Below are positions 1-7,491 of a DNA stretch of 35,077 bases, one piece after another (within the stretch, counting starts at the first letter, position 1; every line of letters starts with the position of its first letter). The position numbers were made by a program, and so were the translations under genes. This stretch comes from Myxococcales bacterium (GTDB lineage: Bacteria > Myxococcota_A > Polyangia > Polyangiales > Houyiibacteriaceae). The DNA lies in assembly GCA_024640845.1 (NCBI GenBank), contig JAHEEE010000041.1, forward strand, positions 1 to 35,077, written 5' to 3'. The notes below the pieces were generated by a model that was given only the letters and a program-made list of their open reading frames with translations, was not told the origin of the DNA and ran no database searches.

Positions 1-308
1 GTGAAGTCCGGCCAGATTACATCGTTGAAGAAGTGTTTCCTGAGGGCTTCGATCGTCGCCGGTATTCCAACGATGTCGAGTGTCGAGCCGCCTTGCTGGC
101 AGCGGTTGTCCGCGAGCGTTGCAAGATCGCGAATGTGATCCATGTGCGGATGACTCACGAGCACCGATTGAATCCGCTCCTGTTCCCGCAGCGACAGTCC
201 GCTCGTAATCGCTCCCGCATCGACGGCGAGGGAATCTCCCACCAGGAAGCTCGATGTCCGATGCTTCGGCGTTTCCCCTCCGTGGCAACCTAGGATGCGA
301 AGCTGCAT
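1..308 (-). CDS. MBL-fold hydrolase, cyclic-nucleotide phosphodiesterase-like (3' part cut by window edge)
   Basis: Reading the minus strand from ATG at 308 gives 102 open codons running off the left edge, so the C-terminus is missing. The start MQLRILGCHGGETPKHR is followed by a metal-binding motif HPHMDH at about residues 65-70, the HxHxDH signature of the metallo-beta-lactamase fold. The LGCHGGE start and the later ADNRCQQGG segment resemble proteins annotated as class-II-like 3',5'-cyclic-nucleotide phosphodiesterases in myxobacteria. It would hydrolyse cyclic nucleotides in the cytoplasm; no signal peptide is seen. The start codon shares one base with the stop of the upstream cNMP-binding regulator (TGATG), so the two are probably translationally coupled. 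Family recall is good; substrate is inferred from family and neighbour. Confidence 0.82.
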   Translation of the reverse strand, partial: MQLRILGCHGGETPKHRTSSFLVGDSLAVDAGAITSGLSLREQERIQSVLVSHPHMDHIRDLATLADNRCQQGGSTLDIVGIPATIEALRKHFFNDVIWPDF

Positions 309-934
309 CAAGACTTCCCCGAGTTGCGGATGAAATCGAGGAACTCCGCCAATCGCTCGTCGTCTTTGACGAGGACATAGCCGCTCGATACGTCGAGGAC
401 GCCAACCCGCGTCAGCCGACGGAGGCCCGCGCGAACGTCGCTCTTGCTGACGCCGAGTTGCAGAGCCAGATCGGCATCGGTGATGTCCGGCGCAGCCGAG
501 CCTTCGGTATCTTCGAGCGTCTCTTGGATGGAGAGAATCACGCGCGCGGTGAGATCGTCTTCCAGCAGTAGATCGATGAATCGGTTCGCATGCTCCAGCC
601 TTTCGGCGAGATGCCGTATCAATCGAATCGCGACCTCTCCCGTACCCGCAACCATTTCTTGAAGCTTGCCCGCGGGAACCTTGAGCAGCTCGGCGTCTTC
701 GACGACTTCGACCGTCGCCGAGCGCGGACGACCCGTGACGACGGCCATCTCGCCGAAGAAATCACCCGGACCGAGCGTGATCACCACGCGCTGGCGACCG
801 GCCGAATTCTTGAGAACGCGCACCTTGCCCGTGCGGATGACGTAGACCGACCCCCCTGGGTCACCCTCACGGAAAACCGTCGTACCCCGGGAAAGACTCA
901 CCCCAAATTTCTCAGCCAGAGACTGACCCGACAT
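308..934 (-). CDS. Cyclic nucleotide-binding regulator, CRP/FNR-like
   Basis: A 208-residue protein with an N-terminal cNMP-binding beta-roll (about residues 12-115) and a C-terminal helix-turn-helix-like part (about 165-205, DADLALQLGVSKSDVRAGLR). The phosphate-binding cassette is intact: FFGEMA with Glu62 followed by RPRSATV with Arg71, the residues that hold the ribose and phosphate of cAMP in CRP. An open frame extends to 1111, but ATG at 934 is preferred: it leaves a 78-bp gap to the divergent cardiolipin synthase gene and begins just before the conserved domain. It overlaps the downstream MBL hydrolase by one base. It probably senses cAMP or cGMP and binds DNA, although the C-terminal domain is less typical than the ligand domain. 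Target genes cannot be told from the sequence. Confidence 0.85.
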   Translation of the reverse strand: MSGQSLAEKFGVSLSRGTTVFREGDPGGSVYVIRTGKVRVLKNSAGRQRVVITLGPGDFFGEMAVVTGRPRSATVEVVEDAELLKVPAGKLQEMVAGTGEVAIRLIRHLAERLEHANRFIDLLLEDDLTARVILSIQETLEDTEGSAAPDITDADLALQLGVSKSDVRAGLRRLTRVGVLDVSSGYVLVKDDERLAEFLDFIRNSGKS

Positions 935-1012
935 GCCCCACCAAGACCAATGTACCTTGCCGCACAGTCGACCGCCAGAGCGATACACCGTAGTCTTTTC
1001 TGCGGGCCAACG

Positions 1013-2482
1013 ATGTCGGTGAACTGGCAGTACCTTCGTGACATCGCGCCCGAGTGGGGCGCAATCGGCGTCGGGGTCGGTTTCGTGTTGGCGCTGGTCG
1101 CGTCTTCGCACGTGATTCTAAACAAACACGACACGCGCGCGGCGACCGCTTGGGTCGGTCTGATTTGGCTGGTTCCTTTCGTCGGGTCGATGCTCTATCT
1201 CTTCCTCGGCATCAACCGGATCGAACGACGCGCGAAGATTCTGAGAGAGAACGCCACGCCATATCGGGTGCCTCTCGACGATGCGCCACAATCCCCCGAG
1301 GATCTGGAACGGGAGCTCGGCGTCGGCCAAGCCCGACTGGTCGAGCATGCACGAGTCGTGGAACGCGTCACCGGATGGCCGCTGCTCGTCGGCAACTCCG
1401 TCCAGACGCTCGTCGACGGCGACGAGGCGTACCCGGCGATGATCGAGGCCATCCGAGGCGCGCGCACCTCCGTTTCTTTCATGAGCTACATCTTCGATGC
1501 CACCGGCATGGGGGGAAAGTTGGTGGATGCTTTGGTCGATGCGACGGAGCGCGGTGTCGAGGTCCGCGTGCTCGTGGACGACGTTGGAACTCGCTATTCA
1601 CGCCCGCGAATCCATCGGGTGCTGCGGAGGCGCGGCGTCAGAGTCGCCAACTTCTTGCCCGCGTTTTTCCCGCGAACATTCACGCACTTCAATCTGCGCA
1701 ACCATTGCAAAATCATGGTCGTCGATGGGGTGAAGGGCTTCACCGGAGGAATGAACATCCGGCAGGATTGCGTTCTGTCCTCGAATCCGAGCTACCCCAC
1801 GCGCGATCTGCACTTCCAGGTGTCCGGGCCGGTGGTTGCACAACTGCAGGACACATTCGCACGGGATTGGGCGTTCACCACGGGGGAGAAGCTTTCGGGA
1901 CCTGAATGGTTTCCGGGTCTCGAGCCCGAGGGCGAAGTCCTCGCTCGTGGAATCGTCGATGGCCCCGACAGGGAGGTCAACAACCTCGAACGGGTGTTTC
2001 TGGCTGCCATCACGGCTGCCCGCCGTTCCATTCGGGTCATGACCCCCTACTTCTTGCCGAATGCCGTTCTGATGGACGTGTTGCACCTCGCTGCGCAGCG
2101 AGGCGTCGAGGTGGACATCATCGTGCCCGCGGTAGGCAACCTTCCCGTCGTGCGCTGGGCGATGTGGGGTCACTACCGGCAGTTCTTGCGAGGAGCCGCA
2201 AGACTGTGGCTCTCGCCGCCTCCCTTCGATCATTCGAAGTTGCTCGTCGTCGACTCGTATTGGGTGTCCATCGGATCGTCAAACTGGGACCCACGAAGCT
2301 TGCGACTGAACTTCGAGTTCAACCTCGAATGCTACGACCAAGCGCTGGGGCAGAGGCTCGATGCGCTTGCGCGGCAACGGATCGCAGAGGCCCGTCTTCT
2401 GACGATGGAGGAGCTCGACCAACGCTCGCTTTTCGAGAACCTTCGCGACGGCACGGCGCGTCTGCTCAGGCCCTACCTTTGA
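1013..2482 (+). CDS. cls: Cardiolipin synthase (phospholipase D family)
   Basis: 489 residues. Two N-terminal membrane helices (about 15-35 and 47-67, the PLDc_N region) precede two phospholipase D domains. Both HKD motifs are complete: H231-x-K233-x4-D238 (HCKIMVVD) followed by GFTGGMNI, and H407-x-K409-x4-D414 (HSKLLVVD) followed by GSSNWDPRS. The enzyme joins two phosphatidylglycerol molecules, or PG and PE, into cardiolipin at the inner membrane. Length matches bacterial ClsA-type enzymes. The open frame begins at 590, but that part is antisense to the cNMP regulator and does not look like protein; ATG at 1013 gives a normal N-terminus. The 3' end overlaps the converging glycosyltransferase gene by 17 bp. 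Confidence 0.93.
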   Translation: MSVNWQYLRDIAPEWGAIGVGVGFVLALVASSHVILNKHDTRAATAWVGLIWLVPFVGSMLYLFLGINRIERRAKILRENATPYRVPLDDAPQSPEDLERELGVGQARLVEHARVVERVTGWPLLVGNSVQTLVDGDEAYPAMIEAIRGARTSVSFMSYIFDATGMGGKLVDALVDATERGVEVRVLVDDVGTRYSRPRIHRVLRRRGVRVANFLPAFFPRTFTHFNLRNHCKIMVVDGVKGFTGGMNIRQDCVLSSNPSYPTRDLHFQVSGPVVAQLQDTFARDWAFTTGEKLSGPEWFPGLEPEGEVLARGIVDGPDREVNNLERVFLAAITAARRSIRVMTPYFLPNAVLMDVLHLAAQRGVEVDIIVPAVGNLPVVRWAMWGHYRQFLRGAARLWLSPPPFDHSKLLVVDSYWVSIGSSNWDPRSLRLNFEFNLECYDQALGQRLDALARQRIAEARLLTMEELDQRSLFENLRDGTARLLRPYL

Positions 2483-3140
2483 CGGCGAGCTCGGCAAGAC
2501 AGCGCGCCGTCGCCGGGGCGGCTTTCGGGCGCGCCGATAGGTGCGCCCGAAGAATGTCGAGGTCAGCGGGTTCGTCGATGTCGTACCATGGCGGAAGCAT
2601 GGCAACTTGGAGATCACGGTTGGCGCGCACGGTGTCGGCGAGGGCGTTTGGGGTCGACCAGCGAACCCTGTCGAAGCGCGGTCGAACGCGGTGGGTCGCC
2701 CCGACTGCGTAGTATCCGCCGTCGTTGGCCGGTCCGAGCGCCATGGGCGCAGCGTCGAGCGCGTCGAAGGCGGCAATGACGAGTCCAAGCGGAAGAGTCG
2801 GCAGATCGCTTCCGATGATGACGACACGCTCGTAGCGCCTGAGCCCCTCGTCGAACGCGGCTGAAAGTCGGACACCCAAATCGCCATCCGGTTGCAGGCG
2901 GGGGACCGTGCCGAGCCTGCGACCCCATTCGATGACGGTTGGATCATCGAGGCTCGTCGCCCAGAGCTCGATGTCGACTCTGCCGGCTTCCCGGACGCGT
3001 GCGCAAAGCTCGAGCGTGTCTTCGACGAACGCCTGATAGAGGGCTGCTGCGCCCTGTTCGCCGAGCGCACGCCTCAACCGGGTCTTGACCGCACCCGTGG
3101 CTGGAGGCCGCGCGAAGACAGCGAGCTGAGCTAACTCCAT
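2466..3140 (-). CDS. TIGR04282-type glycosyltransferase (DUF2064, GT-A-like)
   Basis: 224 residues beginning MELAQLAVFARPPATGAVKTRL, the characteristic start of the TIGR04282/DUF2064 family, which has a GT-A nucleotide-sugar transferase fold. GSDLPTLP (metal-binding SD motif), GPANDGGYY and the WSTPN segment are further family marks; WYDIDEPADLDIL near the C-terminus is also typical. ATG at 3140 is chosen because it begins the conserved domain; the longer frame to 3347 is antisense to nothing useful and overlaps the upstream gene. It overlaps the end of the GT2 gene by 10 bp, suggesting coupling. Members often sit next to GT2 enzymes, as here. The acceptor is unknown. Confidence 0.85.
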   Translation of the reverse strand: MELAQLAVFARPPATGAVKTRLRRALGEQGAAALYQAFVEDTLELCARVREAGRVDIELWATSLDDPTVIEWGRRLGTVPRLQPDGDLGVRLSAAFDEGLRRYERVVIIGSDLPTLPLGLVIAAFDALDAAPMALGPANDGGYYAVGATHRVRPRFDRVRWSTPNALADTVRANRDLQVAMLPPWYDIDEPADLDILRAHLSARPKAAPATARCLAELAVKGRA

Positions 3141-3799
3141 GCGTATCGGCCTAGCAGCCAGAGGATCTTCGCGCCCGCATACACGGATCCACGTACCGTC
3201 CCGCTGACTTTCGACACGCCGATGCGGCGCCGGTAGGAAACCGGCACCTCGCAATATGGAATGCGTTGGCGCGCGGCCTTGATCTGCATCTCGACCGTCC
3301 AGCCATAGTTCCGGTCGCACATCTGCAAATGCTCGAGGGTCTCCCAACGAACCGCACGGAAGGGACCGAGGTCGGTATAACGAACGCCATAGAGAAGGCC
3401 CAACGCGGTACTCGCTATCGCGTTGCCAACCCGTTGCTGTGGGCTCAGCGCGCCCCGCTCCCGACGCCCTGTCGCGCGCGAGCCGATGACGACGTCGGCG
3501 CGCCCCTCGAGGATCGGCTGGATCAACGAAGGAAGCTCGTCCGGATGATCGCTGTAGTCGCCGTCGAGGAACACGACGATATCGGGGGGATCCGAATCGA
3601 GATGGGCGAGCGCTCGCAAGCAGGCGGCGCCATAACCCCGCTCGGGTTCGTGAACCACCTCGGCCCCATTCTCGACAGCAACCGCGGCCGTCGCGTCTGT
3701 CGAACCGTTGTCCGCCACCACCACGCGGCGAACGGGTGGGCGAGGAATCTCACGGAGGACGTAGGGAAGGGCGCGCTCCTCGTTCAGAGCGGGGATCAC
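3131..3799 (-). CDS. Glycosyltransferase family 2 (dolichyl-phosphate sugar transferase-like)
   Basis: At least 222 residues with the GT2 core: IPALNEE at the start, VVADNGSTD, and the DxD-type metal/nucleotide motif FLDGDYSDHPDE at about residues 77-88, then VIGSRATGRRERGA. Such enzymes move a sugar from a nucleotide donor, often to a polyprenyl phosphate carrier, on the cytoplasmic face of the membrane. GTG at 3799 is the only standard start codon available, but it cuts into the first beta-strand: the in-frame codons just upstream read ISLPATSPPTIDVV, as expected of a GT2 N-terminus. The true start may be a non-standard codon between 3800 and 3838, just after the rpsD stop. It is coupled to the TIGR04282 gene downstream. 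Confidence 0.85.
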   Translation of the reverse strand: MIPALNEERALPYVLREIPRPPVRRVVVADNGSTDATAAVAVENGAEVVHEPERGYGAACLRALAHLDSDPPDIVVFLDGDYSDHPDELPSLIQPILEGRADVVIGSRATGRRERGALSPQQRVGNAIASTALGLLYGVRYTDLGPFRAVRWETLEHLQMCDRNYGWTVEMQIKAARQRIPYCEVPVSYRRRIGVSKVSGTVRGSVYAGAKILWLLGRYAWS

Positions 3800-3839
3800 G
3801 ACGTCGATGGTCGGCGGAGAGGTAGCTGGAAGCGAGATT

Positions 3840-4460
3840 TTAGAGCTGCTTCGAGTAGTATTCGATGACGAGGTCGATCTCGAGGGGGAAGGGAACCGAG
3901 TCGACTTTCGGAAGGCTCTTGACCGTCACGGTCTTGTTGCCCTCGTCGAACTCGATCCAGTCGGGGCGGGCTAGCCGGACGTCACCGAGGGCGGCTTCGA
4001 CGGTGCTCAGGTTCTGGCTGCGCTCGCGAAGGCTGATTACGTCGCCCTCACGGACTCGGTAGCTCGGGATGTCGAGGCGCTTGCCGTTGACGAGAAAATG
4101 ACCGTGGCAGACGAGCTGACGGGCCGCTGGGATCGTCGGGGCAAAGCCGGCACGAAAGACCGTGTTGTCGAGGCGGCTTTCGAGGAACTCGAGGAGCTTG
4201 TCACCGGACGGCTCTTTGCTGTGCACTGCTTCATGATAGAGGCGTCGGAACTGGCCTTCGTTGAGACCGTAGTTGTAGCGGAGCTTCTGCTTCTCGAGCA
4301 GCTGCTTCTTGAAGTCGCTCATCTTGCGGCGACGCGCCGACTTCGGCCCGTGCACGCCGGGGGGGTACGGGCGATCCCACATGCTCTTGCGGGAGAGGCC
4401 GGGCAGATCGAGCCCGAGTGCACGCATCCGCTTTACCCGTGGTCCTGTGTATCGAGACAT
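3840..4460 (-). CDS. rpsD: 30S ribosomal protein S4
   Basis: 206 residues, beginning MSRYTGPRVKRMRALGLDL, followed by PPGVHGPKSARRRKMSDF and LLEKQKLRYNYGLNE, then the S4 RNA-binding domain (about residues 95-160, LDNTVFRAGFAPTIPAARQLV and GHFLVNGKRLDIPSY). It binds 16S rRNA early in 30S assembly. The N-terminal zinc cysteines of C+ type S4 are absent, so this is a C-minus form. The start is fixed by AGGAG nine bases before ATG; the frame to 4667 is only upstream extension. The gene stands outside any visible alpha operon (no rpsM, rpsK, rpoA or rplQ nearby) and has its own promoter. Two glycosyltransferase genes follow on the same strand. Confidence 0.97.
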   Translation of the reverse strand: MSRYTGPRVKRMRALGLDLPGLSRKSMWDRPYPPGVHGPKSARRRKMSDFKKQLLEKQKLRYNYGLNEGQFRRLYHEAVHSKEPSGDKLLEFLESRLDNTVFRAGFAPTIPAARQLVCHGHFLVNGKRLDIPSYRVREGDVISLRERSQNLSTVEAALGDVRLARPDWIEFDEGNKTVTVKSLPKVDSVPFPLEIDLVIEYYSKQL

Positions 4461-4518
4461 TTCGCTAAGCTCCTGGCACGAAATCCCTGGGGTTTTCCCC
4501 GGTCCGCGCGAGGCGGGC

Positions 4519-4546
4519 CTTATACGGCAATCTGTGGGGTAGGCAA
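4519..4546 (-). promoter_or_regulatory. Sigma-70-like promoter of rpsD
   Basis: Read on the minus strand, TTGCCT (-35, 4541-4546) and TATAAG (-10, 4519-4524) are separated by 16 bp. Transcription would start near 4512, leaving a leader of about 50 nt. The leader holds GGGG-AAAA-CCCC (4489-4500), a short possible hairpin upstream of the AGGAG ribosome-binding site. S4 represses its own operon in E. coli, but nothing here proves such control. Confidence 0.55.
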
Positions 4547-4621
4547 ATTGAGGGGCCGAGAGTCGGGCCCGTTCGGGTCGGCCGGGTAGCTCGGCCCCGA
4601 ATTTCCCTGTAATCAAGCGGG

Positions 4622-6028
4622 ATGGGGGAGCCCCGGACCATTCATTTCGTGTCGCTAGGATGCGCAAAGAACCGCGTCGACACCGAGGTCATGCTCGGGG
4701 TGAGCGACCAATCGGGCTTTCACATCGTCGACGACCCGGCCGACGCGGAGGTGATTGTCGTCAACACCTGCGGCTTCATCGGGCCAGCGAAAGAAGAATC
4801 GATCGAGACGATCCTCGAAATGGGCGCCCACAAGGAGGCGGGCACCTGCAAGAAGCTCGTGGTCGCCGGCTGCCTCTCGCAGCGATATCCCGATCAGCTC
4901 GCGGGGGAGCTCCCGGAGGTCGATCACTTCCTCGGCTCGAGCGACATGCTGAAGCTCCAGAAGGTGCTTGGTGGCAAAGGCGAGCGAATGCTCGTTGGAA
5001 ACCCAGCGCTGTACACCATGCGCGCCGACGACCCGCGGGTGCTGACGGGGCAGACGCACCGCGCCTATGTGAAGATCGCCGAGGGCTGCAACCGCAGCTG
5101 TAGCTTCTGCGCGATTCCTTCGTTCCGGGGCAAGCAACGCTCGCGCACCATCGACGACTTGGTGCGCGAGGCAGAGCAACTGGCCGCGGCTGGCGTCGTC
5201 GAGCTCAATCTCATCAGCCAAGACACGATCGCCTACGGACGCGACCTACGCGAAGGCCACTCGCTCGCAGAGCTGCTGATTGCACTTGCCGAGGTAGAAG
5301 GCATCGAGTGGGTTCGCGCGCATTACCTCTACCCGGAGACCCTGACCGACCCGCTCGTCGAGGTGCTCTCCCAGCACGACAAAGTACTGCCCTACATCGA
5401 CATGCCGCTGCAACATGCATCGGACGCCATGCTTCGCGCGATGCGCCGCGGGCATGGGGGCGAGCGGATGTACAAAGTGGTCGAGCGTTTACGCCGCGCG
5501 ATCACCGACATGGTGTTTCGAACGACGTTCATCGTCGGCCACCCAGGCGAAACCGACGCAGACTTTGACGAGCTCAGGAAGTTCGTCGAATGGGCCGAGC
5601 TCGACCATGTCGGAGTGTTTCTTTATTCACCGGAGGAGGGGACACGAAGCGCCGAGCTAGAAGCTAGCGTCGACCCGGCCGTCGCCGAAGCGAGGCGCGA
5701 CGAGCTGATGACGCTCCAACGCCCGATCAGCCGGGGGCGGTTGGAGCTACGCGTCGGCACCGAGCTCGACGTATTGGTCGAGGGGGTCAGCGATGAGAGC
5801 GATCTACTGCTTCAGGGCCGATGGTGGGGTCAGGCGCCCGAGGTCGACGGCAGCGTCTATCTCGCGAATGGCACCGCCCGGACCGGTGAGATCCGGCGAG
5901 TGCTGGTGACCGACGCGGCGGACTACGATTTGATGGCCGACTTCATCGACGGGCCCGGCGGGCGGGACGCCCCGCCAGGTGCAAAAGATCCACGGCTGCC
6001 CAAAGTTAAGCTACGAACGCTAACGTGA
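4622..6028 (+). CDS. rimO: Ribosomal protein S12 methylthiotransferase RimO
   Basis: 468 residues. The N-terminal UPF0004 domain starts with FVSLGCAKNRVDTE and carries its three cluster cysteines Cys14, Cys50 (NTCGFI) and Cys84 (VAGC). The radical SAM domain has CNRSCSFC (Cys156, Cys160, Cys163), which binds the second 4Fe-4S cluster and S-adenosylmethionine. A C-terminal TRAM-like region follows (about 370-440). The LGCxKNxVD and NTCGFI versions point to RimO rather than MiaB. It adds a methylthio group to the conserved aspartate of ribosomal protein S12. It is divergent from rpsD across 161 bp. Its stop overlaps the start of the next lipoprotein gene. Confidence 0.95.
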   Translation: MGEPRTIHFVSLGCAKNRVDTEVMLGVSDQSGFHIVDDPADAEVIVVNTCGFIGPAKEESIETILEMGAHKEAGTCKKLVVAGCLSQRYPDQLAGELPEVDHFLGSSDMLKLQKVLGGKGERMLVGNPALYTMRADDPRVLTGQTHRAYVKIAEGCNRSCSFCAIPSFRGKQRSRTIDDLVREAEQLAAAGVVELNLISQDTIAYGRDLREGHSLAELLIALAEVEGIEWVRAHYLYPETLTDPLVEVLSQHDKVLPYIDMPLQHASDAMLRAMRRGHGGERMYKVVERLRRAITDMVFRTTFIVGHPGETDADFDELRKFVEWAELDHVGVFLYSPEEGTRSAELEASVDPAVAEARRDELMTLQRPISRGRLELRVGTELDVLVEGVSDESDLLLQGRWWGQAPEVDGSVYLANGTARTGEIRRVLVTDAADYDLMADFIDGPGGRDAPPGAKDPRLPKVKLRTLT

Positions 6029-6753
6029 AGTGGATCGGGGTCGGCTTCGTGCTCCTCACGCTTGCCGCGCTTGGCGGCTGCGCGACCGCTGTCCCAGCGA
6101 TGATGGGCGCTTCTACGACCCCGAGGAAGCGGACTGACGTCGGGCTCGGCGGAGCCGCTCGTGTGCCGCTCGGTGATTTGAAGGACCCTGCCGTGCTCGA
6201 CCCGGGCGATTCTCAGTACAGGTACGCTGCTGACGCGGGGGGCGTGGTCCCGATGGCCTACGGTCGGTATGGCTTCGCGGAGAACTGGGACCTCGGCTTG
6301 ATGGTGTCTGGCAGCACTGTGCGCCTAGACTTTCGCTACGAGCGCGTGCTCGCGGAAGGCACGACCCGAAAAGCGCTGGTGGTCGGCATGGCACCATACG
6401 GCGGGTGGATCCCCGATCGGGACGAGTCCGGGCGCGGCGGTCGCGTTGGATTCGAGGTGCCCTTCGTGTTTGGGGTCGAGATCGGCGGGATTTACGAGCT
6501 GTGGCTCGGCGCGCGCGGAAGCGGAGAATACGTGTTTGGGGATTTTCAGATCGCGGGCTCGGAAGAGAGGGCCAGTGGCGCCGGTATCCGCGCTGGCCCG
6601 GTAATCGGGATGGCCCTCGGAGTCCGGCGAATTCACGCGCTCGTCGAGCTCACGGCCGCTTACGAGTACTGGTTCATCGACCACGCGGGCGCCTCGCTCA
6701 ATCGAGGCGGCTTCGTGTTGATCCCGGGCTTCGGGATTCGTCTTCGGTTCTAG
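6025..6753 (+). CDS. Outer-membrane beta-barrel-like lipoprotein, unrecognised family
   Basis: 242 residues starting at GTG 6025, inside the rimO stop (GTGA), so translation is probably coupled. A lipoprotein signal peptide ends in the lipobox LGGC with Cys19. The rest is rich in glycine and alternating hydrophobic/aromatic strands (for example LGLMVSGSTVRLDFRYERV, VPFVFGVEIGGIYELWLG), and the protein ends in IRLRF, a terminal aromatic residue typical of outer-membrane barrels. I infer a small barrel or outer-membrane-associated lipoprotein. No enzyme motif is seen and I cannot name a family. A link to RimO other than co-transcription is not evident. Confidence 0.75.
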   Translation: MKWIGVGFVLLTLAALGGCATAVPAMMGASTTPRKRTDVGLGGAARVPLGDLKDPAVLDPGDSQYRYAADAGGVVPMAYGRYGFAENWDLGLMVSGSTVRLDFRYERVLAEGTTRKALVVGMAPYGGWIPDRDESGRGGRVGFEVPFVFGVEIGGIYELWLGARGSGEYVFGDFQIAGSEERASGAGIRAGPVIGMALGVRRIHALVELTAAYEYWFIDHAGASLNRGGFVLIPGFGIRLRF

Positions 6754-6757
6754 CAGG

Positions 6758-7324
6758 CTATGCGGCCTTGGGCCGGTTCGACCGCTTGCGCTTGTTCGTC
6801 GTCGGCGGTGGATTCGAGCGATCGCCGCGCAGGAGATTGCCGACGAACGCACCCATCAGCGCCATCATCATCGCCATCAAGACGCCGAGCACGTAGGCGC
6901 CGGTAGAGAGCTGATACACGTCCGCGATCCTCGACAGGTAAAACATCGTCGGCACGGCCGCGAGCAAGCCACCGACGGGCGGCTCGAGGAATCTCTTTCC
7001 GGGGGACACGTAGTTGATCGCGGCGGCACCAAAGAACCAAAGCACGATGGTGATCATGATCCCGGGGAAACCCTGGGGGTCGTAGGGAGGAATGAGCATC
7101 GGCAGCAGACCGAGCACGAGCGCCGACACCACCAGAAACAGGCCGAAGGAAATGAAAACCCAACGCAGGTCGAACTCGTCGGGTTGGTGGCGGCGCGCAT
7201 AGAGCTCCTCTTCGGTGAGCTCGGCAGAGAGGTCGGAGAGCCGGGCGCCGCACGATTGGCACCGCTCCGTGCCTCGATCATTGGCCGCCCCGCATACGTG
7301 GCATTCGATGTGTCCCGGAGCCAT
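6758..7324 (-). CDS. Zinc-ribbon integral membrane protein, function unknown
   Basis: 188 residues. The N-terminus has a zinc ribbon with Cys8-x2-Cys11 and Cys22-x2-Cys25 (CHVCG and CQSCG). About four hydrophobic segments follow, near residues 55-75, 87-108, 116-130 and 142-165, and the C-terminus is basic (KRKRSNRPK), which likely faces the cytoplasm. This arrangement (cytosolic zinc ribbon plus membrane helices) is common in uncharacterised bacterial proteins. The gene converges on the lipoprotein gene with only four bases between stops. No partner is suggested by context. Confidence 0.75.
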   Translation of the reverse strand: MAPGHIECHVCGAANDRGTERCQSCGARLSDLSAELTEEELYARRHQPDEFDLRWVFISFGLFLVVSALVLGLLPMLIPPYDPQGFPGIMITIVLWFFGAAAINYVSPGKRFLEPPVGGLLAAVPTMFYLSRIADVYQLSTGAYVLGVLMAMMMALMGAFVGNLLRGDRSNPPPTTNKRKRSNRPKAA

Positions 7325-7423
7325 ATCCCCCTCAGTCGACTAGTGGCGTTAGGCCGCGACCTATTGTCTATGGCGAAATGCCGGAGCGCAACTGCTTGTA
7401 CGTGCGGAGGAATCGCGGCGTAC

Positions 7424-7451
7424 TTGACGTGCCGGAAGGGGCGGCTACCTT
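7424..7451 (+). promoter_or_regulatory. Sigma-70-like promoter of aspS
   Basis: TTGACG (7424-7429) and TACCTT (7446-7451) are separated by 16 bp. Transcription would begin near 7458, about 35 nt before the aspS GTG. The ribosome-binding site GGAGG lies at 7481-7485, six bases before the start codon. The -35 is strong and the -10 moderate. Confidence 0.5.
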
Positions 7452-7491
7452 CCCGCACCGCCCGAGAAAACCGGGCTGAAGGAGGCCTGAA

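Noticed and set aside
590-1012. N-terminal extension of the cardiolipin synthase frame
   Set aside because: It is antisense to the cNMP-binding regulator and lacks family similarity; ATG 1013 gives a normal enzyme.
7378-7479. 33-codon ORF upstream of aspS
   Set aside because: No Shine-Dalgarno sequence, and it overlaps the likely aspS promoter.
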